Below, one piece after another: positions 13,164 to 18,733 of a stretch of 18,733 nt of DNA (positions are counted from its first letter, which is position 1; every line of letters begins with the position of its first letter). Source of the DNA: DASYQV01 sp036005125 (GTDB taxonomy: Bacteria; Acidobacteriota; Vicinamibacteria; Vicinamibacterales; UBA2999); assembly GCA_036005125.1 (NCBI GenBank), contig DASYQV010000045.1, forward strand, positions 1-18,733. Direction: 5' to 3'. A model generated the notes under the pieces. That model searched no databases. It saw only the letters and a list, made by a program, of their open reading frames with translations, and was not told where the DNA came from. The position numbers were made by a program, and so were the translations under genes.

Positions 13164-13886
13164 TTATGGACGCTTCGCACGACGCTGCCGGACCGCCTCA
13201 AACAGAGCGATTCCGGCCGCAACCGATACATTCAGGCTGCCGACCCGTCCCTGCATCGGGATAGCCGCCACGTAGTCACACCGTTCCCGTACCAACCGCC
13301 GGAGCCCCGTCCCCTCCGCGCCAAGCACAATTGCCGATGGCGATGTGAAGTCAATCGAGTCATAAGAGGTGGTGGCGTCGCCTGCCAGGCCGACAGTCCA
13401 GACACCCGCCTCCTTCAGCTCTTCGATCGCCCTCGCAATGTTCACGACTTCGGCAATCCGCACGTGCGCCACGGCACCGGCCGACGCCTTGGCGGCCGCA
13501 CCGTCGAGCGCCGCCGACCGGCGCCGCTGGAGGACGAGCCCGTCGGCCCCCGCCGCATCGGCGGTGCGCAGAATAGCGCCCAGATTGTGCGGATCCTCGA
13601 TACCGTCCAGCACCACGATGAGCGGCGGGCCTTCGGCGACGCGAACGAGATCCTCAACGCTGTAGTCTGCAGGATTCTCGACGTCGGCAACGACGCCCTG
13701 ATGCACGCCGTGCCGGGCATCGCGGTCCAGAGCGTCAGCCGGCACGCGCCGCACCCGCACATCGCGCTCCGCCGCAAGTGCCAGCAGCTGACGCATCCGT
13801 TCGTCGCCGCGATCACCGATGCGGAGCTCCTTCACACGCCCGGCGCGCAGAGCCTCGAGAACGGGATTGATCCCGTAGATGATCAC
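13164..13886 (-). CDS. rlmB: 23S rRNA (guanosine-2'-O)-methyltransferase RlmB (SpoU/TrmH family)
   Basis: Methylates the 2'-O of G2251 (E. coli numbering) in the peptidyl-transferase P loop using SAM. 240 aa. An N-terminal substrate-binding domain (about 1-75, starting IIYGINPVLEAL and ending HQGVVADV) is followed by the knotted SPOUT domain with motif 1 DGIEDPHNLGAILRTADAAG (94-113; N101 and R107 are the usual catalytic pair), motif 2 VLGAEGTGLRRL (187-198) and motif 3 IPMQGRVGSLNVSVAAG (209-225). The start is GTG 13884-13886 because no in-frame ATG exists near it; no clear ribosome site. Other SpoU members cannot be fully excluded, but the N-terminal domain and length favour RlmB. Confidence 0.92.
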   Translation of the reverse strand: MIIYGINPVLEALRAGRVKELRIGDRGDERMRQLLALAAERDVRVRRVPADALDRDARHGVHQGVVADVENPADYSVEDLVRVAEGPPLIVVLDGIEDPHNLGAILRTADAAGADGLVLQRRRSAALDGAAAKASAGAVAHVRIAEVVNIARAIEELKEAGVWTVGLAGDATTSYDSIDFTSPSAIVLGAEGTGLRRLVRERCDYVAAIPMQGRVGSLNVSVAAGIALFEAVRQRRAKRP

Positions 13887-13978
13887 GGTCGGCGCGAGCG
13901 ATGGACTCGTGGAACGGTTAATTGGTTAGTCTATGCGAGTTGCGACGAGAGCGACAGCTCAGCCGGCGGTGCGGCATC

Positions 13979-14003
13979 AAAAAGCCGCCTTTAAAGATGC
14001 GGC
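13979..14003 (-). terminator. Rho-independent terminator after gltX
   Basis: On the minus strand GCCGC, the loop ATCTTTAAAG and GCGGC are followed by TTTTTG. The stem is short but GC-only and the T-run follows directly. It lies 65-90 nt after the gltX stop codon and before rlmB, so rlmB probably has its own promoter, which I could not locate in 13887-13978. Confidence 0.6.
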
Positions 14004-14023
14004 CTGCATACTTAGACCCCCGC

Positions 14024-14043
14024 GCCGCATCTAAAGATGCGGC
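14024..14043. repeat. Perfect dyad GCCGCATC-TAAA-GATGCGGC
   Basis: Eight-bp stem with a 4-nt loop, between gltX and its terminator. The 13-mer TAAAGATGCGGCC of its right half also occurs at 13992-14004 in the terminator, so this is a duplicated element. Two 16-nt near-identical direct repeats starting TACGTACTCA (14045-14060, 14061-14076) follow, the second spanning the gltX stop codon. Confidence 0.6.
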
Positions 14044-14067
14044 CTACGTACTCAAAGCCCTACGTAC

Positions 14068-15561
14068 TCAGAGCCGGCTCGCGAATGCGGCGGCGCGCTC
14101 TTTGGCGCCCGGGATTCGCCGGATTCCCGAATCGGGCTTCAACTCCGCACCGGCCTCGAGCGCAGGCACCGCGAGATCGAGCTCCACGCCTTCGGATTCG
14201 CCCGTGAGCGCCAATCGAGTCGGATGAAAGAGCGCCTTGCCTTTCTGACCGGTGCGCTCGCGCACGCGCGCAGCGGCAGCCCTGAACGCATCCCGATCAC
14301 GCAAACGATCACCCGACCGCAGCTCGTCGGCCAACGCGACGATCACCGCGCGGGCGCCGGGCTCGAACGCCTCGGCGCGAATCGTGGGATCGGCGAGCGC
14401 TCGTTCTGCCGAATAGTCGAACAGGAAGCGCAATCGCGCCGGGACCTGATCAAGTCGATCGATCGAGGCCGCGGCAAGCGGCACCACGCGCGCGAGATAC
14501 GCCAGATCCTCGTCGGTTGGCTCCGACAACCAGCCTTCCCGCTCCATGTATGGCAGCGCGAGGCGCGCGAGCCGCCCGGGATCCGCCGCGCGCAGATAAT
14601 GTCGATTCGCCCACGCAAGCTTTTCCACGTCGAAAACGCCTGCGCTGTGACCCACATCCTCCAGCCGGAAGCGGAGCGCGAGCTCGTCGAGCGGCAGGAG
14701 CTCGTCGCCGTCCCCCGGCGACCACCCGAGCAGCGCAAGATAATTCGTCAGAGCTTCGGGAAGATATCCGCGCGCGCGGAATTCGGCGACCGAGGTGGCG
14801 CCATGGCGCTTGGACAACGGACTGTGATCGGGTCCCATCACGAGCGAGACGTGCGCGAAAGCCGGAGGCTTCCAGCCGAACGCCTCGTACAACAGCACCT
14901 GGCGCGGAGTGTTCGAGATGTGATCCTCGCCCCGGATCACGTGTGTGATCTCCATCAGCTTGTCGTCGACGACAACGGCAAAGTTGTAGGCAGGGATGCC
15001 GCCCGATCGGACGAGGACGAAGTCTCCGATCACGTCGAGGTCGAACCAGATGGGACCGCGAACCAGATCGGTGAAAGGGACCTCGCCCGCCTTGGGCACG
15101 CGGAAACGGATGACGGCCGGCTCGCCGGCCTCCACGCGACGCCGTGCCTCGGAGGCCGGAATGCGCCCGCACGTACCTGGATACATCGGCGGCCTGCCGG
15201 CCTCGAGCGCCGCCTGGCGGTCCGCCTCGAGCGTCTCCGGTGAACAGAAGCAGTAGTACGCCTTCTCCTGATCGATGAGCTCGCGCGCGTGCGCCCGGTA
15301 CAGGTCGAGGCGCTCTGTCTGGCGGTACGGACCCTTGTCACCGCCGACCTCGACCCCTTCGTTCCACTCGAGCCCCATCCACCGCAAGTCCTCGAGGATC
15401 GCGCGTTCGGACTCTCTCGTGGACCGGTCGACGTCGGTATCCTCGATGCGCAGGATGAACGTGCCGCCGTGGCGTCGAGCCATGAGCCAGTTGAAGAGCG
15501 CGGTTCGTGCGTTGCCGACGTGCAACTGCCCTGTCGGGCTGGGGGCGAAGCGTAAACGCAT
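14068..15561 (-). CDS. gltX: Glutamyl-tRNA synthetase
   Basis: Class I synthetase that attaches glutamate to tRNA. 497 aa, slightly longer than the common 470. Rossmann fold with RFAPSPTGQLHVGNARTAL and the HIGH-type motif HVGN (14-17); Cys pair C104/C106 and C131 in the zinc-type region; RGEDHISNTPRQ (210-221); and the KMSKS-type motif LSKRH (249-253). A helical anticodon-binding C-terminus follows from about 330. It could charge only tRNA-Glu or also tRNA-Gln; sequence reading alone does not decide. The start ATG touches a heptad array directly, so there is no Shine-Dalgarno sequence, which is unusual for this window. Confidence 0.97.
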   Translation of the reverse strand: MRLRFAPSPTGQLHVGNARTALFNWLMARRHGGTFILRIEDTDVDRSTRESERAILEDLRWMGLEWNEGVEVGGDKGPYRQTERLDLYRAHARELIDQEKAYYCFCSPETLEADRQAALEAGRPPMYPGTCGRIPASEARRRVEAGEPAVIRFRVPKAGEVPFTDLVRGPIWFDLDVIGDFVLVRSGGIPAYNFAVVVDDKLMEITHVIRGEDHISNTPRQVLLYEAFGWKPPAFAHVSLVMGPDHSPLSKRHGATSVAEFRARGYLPEALTNYLALLGWSPGDGDELLPLDELALRFRLEDVGHSAGVFDVEKLAWANRHYLRAADPGRLARLALPYMEREGWLSEPTDEDLAYLARVVPLAAASIDRLDQVPARLRFLFDYSAERALADPTIRAEAFEPGARAVIVALADELRSGDRLRDRDAFRAAAARVRERTGQKGKALFHPTRLALTGESEGVELDLAVPALEAGAELKPDSGIRRIPGAKERAAAFASRL

Positions 15562-15721
15562 AGGTCAAAGGGCAAAGGGCAAAGGTCAGGTCAGAGGTTC
15601 AGGTCTAGGTCTCACCTGTGGGGTTTAGGTATAGGTTCACAGGTATAGGTTCACAGGTATAGGTTCAGGTCTAGGTTCAGGTCGAGGTTCAGAGACTGAC
15701 CTGACCTTTGCCCTTTGACCT
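15562..15721. repeat. Word array with near-identical terminal arms, ispDF-gltX gap
   Basis: Spans the entire gap from the base before the gltX ATG into the ispDF stop codon. Left arm (15562-15594) begins AGGTCAA AGGGCAA AGGGCAA; right arm (15696-15721) is its exact reverse complement minus one 7-nt unit, giving 26 bp of terminal inverted repeat. The interior has two exact 14-mers GGTATAGGTTCACA (15628-15641, 15642-15655), a partial third, and six-base words GGTTCA, GGTCTA, GGTCGA. Same word family as 18376-18597. Confidence 0.88.
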
Positions 15722-16868
15722 AACGACGCGCCAGCAAAGCAACGGCGTGCACCGCAATTGATTCGCCGACGCCCATGGAATCGACGCCCTCGTTCGTCTT
15801 TCCCTTGACGCTGACCTCACCGCGACCGATTCCGAGGGCTCCCGCAAGGTTGCCGGACATCGCGTCAACAAACGGAAGCAGCTTCGGCTTTTGAACGATG
15901 ACCACGACGCCGACGTTGACAATGGCGAACCCGGCGTCGCATACGAGGGATGCCGCGCGGCGGAGCAGCTCCATGCTGTTCGCGTCCTTCCACGCCGGAT
16001 CGGTGTCGGGAAAGTGGAGCCCGATATCGCCCGCCCCCGCCGCGCCGAGAATCGCGTCGATGACGGCGTGACACACCGCATCGGCGTCGGAGTGTCCCTC
16101 CAGCCCTTTGTCGAACGGAATCGTCACGCCGCCGAGCACGAGCGGCCTGCCCGCGACGAGACGATGGAGGTCGTAGCCGTTGCCGATGCGCAGGCCGGCA
16201 GTCATCCCGCCCCCCAGCTGCGCTTCCGCCATCGCGAGGTCGTCAGGCGTCGTGATCTTCATATTGCGCGGGTCACCGTCGACGAGATGCACGCGGTGAC
16301 CGGCCTGCTCGGCGAGCGCGGCTTCGTCGGTGGCCTCGGCACCGGTCGCGAGCGCGAGCGCGTCGCGGAGCACAGAGGTGCGAAAGGCCTGAGGTGTCTG
16401 CGCGAGATAGATTTCGTCCCGCGGCAGCGTGCCCACGACGATCCGGTCACGATCGGCGCGCTTGACGGTGTCGCGCGCCGGAAGCGCCGCGATGGCGGCG
16501 CCGAACGCCGCGGCCGCGTCCACGGTGCGCGCGATGAGCGTTGCACTCACGAGCGGCCGGGCGGCATCGTGAATCACCACCAGGTCCGCTCGCGCGGCCA
16601 CATGCGCGAACGCGTTCGACACCGAATCCTGTCTCCGCTCGCCTCCCGCCACCATCTCGACTCGCGCATGCCGCAGATACCGGGGCGGAGCCGCCAAAAT
16701 CTCCGGGGGCAGCGCGACCACGATGTCGTGCACGCGGTCGTTCATCAGGAATGCGTCGACGCTGCGTTGCAGGATTGGTCGGCCCCCGAGAGGCAGGAGC
16801 TGTTTCGGACGGCCAGCGCCAAAACGGGCGCCATGCCCCCCGGCGGCAATGATCCCCGACACGTGCAC
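15720..16868 (-). CDS. ispDF: Bifunctional IspD-IspF fusion (MEP isoprenoid pathway)
   Basis: Two enzymes of the MEP pathway in one chain of about 382 aa. The IspD half (about 1-222) joins CTP to methylerythritol phosphate: it has the nucleotide-binding AAGGHGARFGAGRPKQ segment, VVIHDAARPLVS and TDEAALAEQAG. The IspF half (about 225-382) makes the cyclodiphosphate: it has GYDLHRLVAGRPLVLGG with metal ligands D233 and H235, the HSDADAVCHA segment with H267, DIGLHFPDTDP, and a C-terminal KTNEGVDSMGVGESIAVHAV. No stop separates the halves. The start is set at GTG 16866-16868 (LVHVSGIIAAGG context), GTG 16862 being possible; the frame stays open another 38 codons upstream but that part looks non-coding. 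Confidence 0.94.
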   Translation of the reverse strand: MHVSGIIAAGGHGARFGAGRPKQLLPLGGRPILQRSVDAFLMNDRVHDIVVALPPEILAAPPRYLRHARVEMVAGGERRQDSVSNAFAHVAARADLVVIHDAARPLVSATLIARTVDAAAAFGAAIAALPARDTVKRADRDRIVVGTLPRDEIYLAQTPQAFRTSVLRDALALATGAEATDEAALAEQAGHRVHLVDGDPRNMKITTPDDLAMAEAQLGGGMTAGLRIGNGYDLHRLVAGRPLVLGGVTIPFDKGLEGHSDADAVCHAVIDAILGAAGAGDIGLHFPDTDPAWKDANSMELLRRAASLVCDAGFAIVNVGVVVIVQKPKLLPFVDAMSGNLAGALGIGRGEVSVKGKTNEGVDSMGVGESIAVHAVALLARR

Positions 16869-16873
16869 AAGCG

Positions 16874-16879
16874 ATTCTA
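16874..16879 (-). promoter_or_regulatory. Possible -10 box (TAGAAT) for ispDF
   Basis: TAGAAT on the minus strand ends 5 nt before the GTG start at 16868, which would make the mRNA leaderless or nearly so. No good -35 hexamer at 16-18 nt; a TTGAGC lies 28 nt away, too far. Weak evidence. Confidence 0.25.
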
Positions 16880-17003
16880 CCCGACCGCGCGGCGGGTCTC
16901 CGGCGTTGCTCAACCTTGAAATTCCGACGGCCGGGCACGTCCACACACACTGAATACGGCGAGGCGCGGGCCCGCAGCGCATGCTTGTTGCCAGTGGGCC
17001 GCG

Positions 17004-17657
17004 CTACCCGACGAGACGCGCGATCTCCTTCGCTCCAGTGAAGGCCGTCATCCGCTGGGCGGTGACGTCGAGGACCCGCGCAATCCGGCCCTCATCCAGC
17101 GAGCGCGGAGCGAAGACGACGACCAGCGCGCGCGTGGTCGCGGTTGTCACCATCGTGCGCGCCGAATCGGAGGTCGGGTTGCCGAACGGGCCAGAGGTAT
17201 CGGCGAGGCAGATCCGGCCGCCCACGTGCACATCATCCTTGCGGATGCCGGCATAGGACTCTCCATCGCGGCCGAGGCGCATCTGAATCGTGTCGCCTTC
17301 CACGTGCCCGAGATCGTAGAGCCCGTACGGCAACTGGAATTCGAGCGAGCACCAGTTGCACACGTCCACCATCGTGTTGATGCGCGGCAGCGCGTCGCCT
17401 TTCCTCACGCGCCGGAGCAGCGCCTCGGACGAGGGGCGGGTCTTCGTGGGGTCGAGACCGACGCGCTTGTACATCGTTCGGACGGCGCCGACCTCTTCAG
17501 GTGGATTCGTGCGAACGGCCGCTTCCGCCGCTGCCAGCGGCGCGTCGAGGCGCGCCTCCCGATCCACGACTCGCGCACCATCGAGCCAGAGCACCCCGGG
17601 GCGGATGATCTCGATCAATTCAGGCGCGAGCGTGAAGGTCATCCTCGAGAGATCCAC
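17004..17657 (-). CDS. Stand-alone B3/B4 (PheRS beta editing-like) domain protein
   Basis: 217 aa soluble protein resembling the B3/B4 domain of phenylalanyl-tRNA synthetase beta (COG3382 type). Family-like stretches are VRTMYKRVGLDPTKTRPSSE (59-78), ALPRINTMVDVCNWCSL (89-105), GHVEGDTIQMRLGRDGE and CLADTSGPFGNPTSDSARTM (150-169). In PheRS this domain hydrolyses mischarged Tyr-tRNA; for free-standing members a tRNA or nucleic-acid role is suspected, and the substrate here is unknown. The chosen start is GTG 17655-17657, with GGAG 7 nt upstream; it overlaps the end of plsC by 38 bp, implying coupled translation. An ATG five codons later has its purines too close to serve as a ribosome site. 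Confidence 0.8.
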   Translation of the reverse strand: MDLSRMTFTLAPELIEIIRPGVLWLDGARVVDREARLDAPLAAAEAAVRTNPPEEVGAVRTMYKRVGLDPTKTRPSSEALLRRVRKGDALPRINTMVDVCNWCSLEFQLPYGLYDLGHVEGDTIQMRLGRDGESYAGIRKDDVHVGGRICLADTSGPFGNPTSDSARTMVTTATTRALVVVFAPRSLDEGRIARVLDVTAQRMTAFTGAKEIARLVG

Positions 17658-18387
17658 AATCCGACTCCGCAGCCGGCTTGATGATCTGCCGCACGCGCTC
17701 GCCGAATGCCCTGGCCTCGGCGCCGCTCATACCGGTGGTGTCGATGGGATCGTGCACGACGAGCGTGACATTCCCCGGGTAGGTCGCCAGACGACCCTTC
17801 AGCATCACGTGGCGGCTGCCGATGATTGAAATTGGTACGATCTGGAGTCCTGCCTCGAGCGCGAGATAGAAGCTTCCACCCTTGAAGCGGCCCACACAGC
17901 CGTCCTGGCTGCGCGTCCCCTCCGGAAACACCATGAGCGAGAGCCCCCTGGACGTCAGGCGCGATGCCCAACTGAAGATCTGTTTGGGAGCGGGGTGCCT
18001 GCGGTCCACCAGCATGTGACCCGTACGGCGCAGGTGCCAGCCCAGGAACGGAAAGTTCCCCAACGATTCCTTCGCGATGATGCGAAGCTGGAACGGGAGT
18101 GACGAAAACAACACCGGAGTGTCGTAGAAGCTCTGATGATTCGAGACGAAGACGTAGGTCCGTCCCCGCTCCAACCGATCGAGGCCTTCGACCGTGACGC
18201 GCACCCCGGTCGTCCTGAGGATGAGCGACGACCACGCGCGCGCACACCGGTGCGCGAAGTACCCGCGACTGGAGAACAGGCTCGACACAATCGACAAGGT
18301 GCCGAGAACGATCGTGTAGAGAGTGATGACGGGAATCAGGAAGAAAACGGTCCGCCACCAGTGGTAGGGAGGAACCTTCAAGGTCAA
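17620..18387 (-). CDS. plsC: 1-acyl-sn-glycerol-3-phosphate acyltransferase (PlsC family)
   Basis: Adds the second acyl chain to lysophosphatidic acid, giving phosphatidic acid, at the inner membrane. 255 aa. N-terminal membrane helix (about 13-37), motif I NHQSFYD (83-89, the H84-x4-D89 pair), KESLGNFPFLGW (106-117), motif III FPEGTRS (154-160) and motif IV IVPISI (183-188). No ATG or GTG precedes the first helix: a stop codon lies at 18391-18393 and the only start codons are TTG at 18387 and TTG at 18381, both inside the repeat array. The name rests on the family; related glycerolipid or lyso-ornithine acyltransferases share these motifs. Confidence 0.88.
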   Translation of the reverse strand: MTLKVPPYHWWRTVFFLIPVITLYTIVLGTLSIVSSLFSSRGYFAHRCARAWSSLILRTTGVRVTVEGLDRLERGRTYVFVSNHQSFYDTPVLFSSLPFQLRIIAKESLGNFPFLGWHLRRTGHMLVDRRHPAPKQIFSWASRLTSRGLSLMVFPEGTRSQDGCVGRFKGGSFYLALEAGLQIVPISIIGSRHVMLKGRLATYPGNVTLVVHDPIDTTGMSGAEARAFGERVRQIIKPAAESDCGSLEDDLHARA

Positions 18388-18597
18388 AGGTCAAAAGTCA
18401 AAGGGCAAAGGTAAGGTCAAAAGTTCAAGGTTCAGGTATAGGTTGCAGGTACTAGGTTCTAGGTTCAGGTACTAGGTTCTAGGTTCAGGTACTAGGCTCA
18501 GGTTTCAGGTTCACGTTTCAGGTCTAGGTCGTGACCTGCGCCCTTACACCTGACCTGACCTTTGGCCTTTGCCTTTTGACCTTTGACCTTGGCGCGG
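18376..18597. repeat. Word array filling the gap upstream of plsC
   Basis: Starts inside the first codons of plsC and runs to the stop codon of the preceding gene. Arms CAAGGTCAAAGGTCAAAAG (18379-18397) and its exact complement (18573-18591) give 19 bp of perfect terminal inverted repeat made of heptads (AAGGTCA, AAGGTCA, AAAGTCA, AAGGGCA). The interior has a 20-nt unit GGTACTAGGTTCTAGGTTCA (7+7+6), two copies in tandem followed by a partial third. The word family matches 15562-15721, so the two arrays bracket the plsC-B3/B4-ispDF unit. Confidence 0.88.
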
Positions 18598-18733
18598 TCA
18601 CTTACCCGCCGCGGCGGCCGGCGGGACGTGACGCGCCCGCCTGGGGACCTCGGCATCGGCCACCGCAGTGACTGTCGTGGGCGCCCCCTGCGCGGCGAGC
18701 GCCGGGTCGAGGAAGCGGCCGAAGATCATCTTT
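18598..18733 (-). CDS. C-terminal 44 residues of an unidentified protein
   Basis: Open minus-strand frame entering from the right edge and ending in TGA at 18598-18600. The visible end begins KMIFGRFLDPALAAQGAP and finishes with a Pro/Ala-rich basic tail PPAAAAGK. No domain recognised; codon use is GC-rich as in the neighbouring genes. The reading frame is supported by the absence of stops and by the array beginning right after the stop codon, as after other genes in the window. Confidence 0.5.
   Translation of the reverse strand, partial: KMIFGRFLDPALAAQGAPTTVTAVADAEVPRRARHVPPAAAAGK

Noticed and set aside
16869..16982. Longer ispDF start 38 codons upstream
   Set aside because: The extra residues (MRCGPAPRRIQCVW...) precede the normal IspD N-terminus, lack family likeness and look like the intergenic leader.
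15562..18597. Arrays with terminal inverted repeats as insertion sequences or MITEs
   Set aside because: No transposase and no clear target duplication; words differ from gap to gap and edges coincide with gene ends, which does not fit simple transposition. The two AGGTCAA arrays remain open.

Overview
This 18.7 kb window is a GC-rich bacterial chromosome segment in which every recognised gene lies on the minus strand. In transcription order (high to low coordinate) it holds: the C-terminus of an unidentified gene, plsC, a stand-alone B3/B4-domain protein, a fused ispDF, gltX, rlmB, tRNA-Thr(TGT), tRNA-Tyr(GTA), tRNA-Gly(TCC), tRNA-Thr(GGT), tuf, rpmG, tRNA-Trp(CCA), secE, nusG, rplK, rplA, rplJ, rplL, rpoB and the first 878 codons of rpoC. 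From the tRNA cluster onward the order is that of the ancient tRNA-tufB-secE-nusG-rplKAJL-rpoBC block known from E. coli. There are no transposases, phage genes or CRISPR arrays.

The organism is probably an acidobacterium, perhaps Vicinamibacteria. This is inferred from high GC, from a Cys-rich insertion near the N-terminus of RpoB and from a non-canonical EF-Tu switch I segment; I recall both traits from Acidobacteriota but could not check by search. The rest of the transcription and translation machinery looks ordinary and intact: the RpoB, RpoC, EF-Tu, GluRS and RlmB active-site motifs are present.

Layout: 1-7026 rpoC and rpoB; 7027-10459 the ribosomal protein genes with nusG and secE; 10507-12104 tRNA-Trp, rpmG and tuf; 12105-13163 a four-tRNA cluster with hairpin-rich, REP-like spacers and a candidate promoter; 13164-15561 rlmB and gltX; 15562-18387 ispDF, B3/B4 and plsC; 18388-18733 a repeat array and the end of another gene.

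The most striking feature is not a gene. Nine gaps between genes are filled by short arrays of degenerate seven-base words. Each array is built as an inverted pair: the word repeated on one side, a short core, then the reverse complement on the other. Words differ from gap to gap (GGATTGC, GGGCTTA, AATCACA, GGCAGCC, GATTCAT, GGCTTCA, AGGTCAA types), yet the 7-nt period and dyad layout are shared. Several arrays run up to or into the flanking stop or start codon. I know of no named element with this combination, and it is the main candidate for an undescribed system here.
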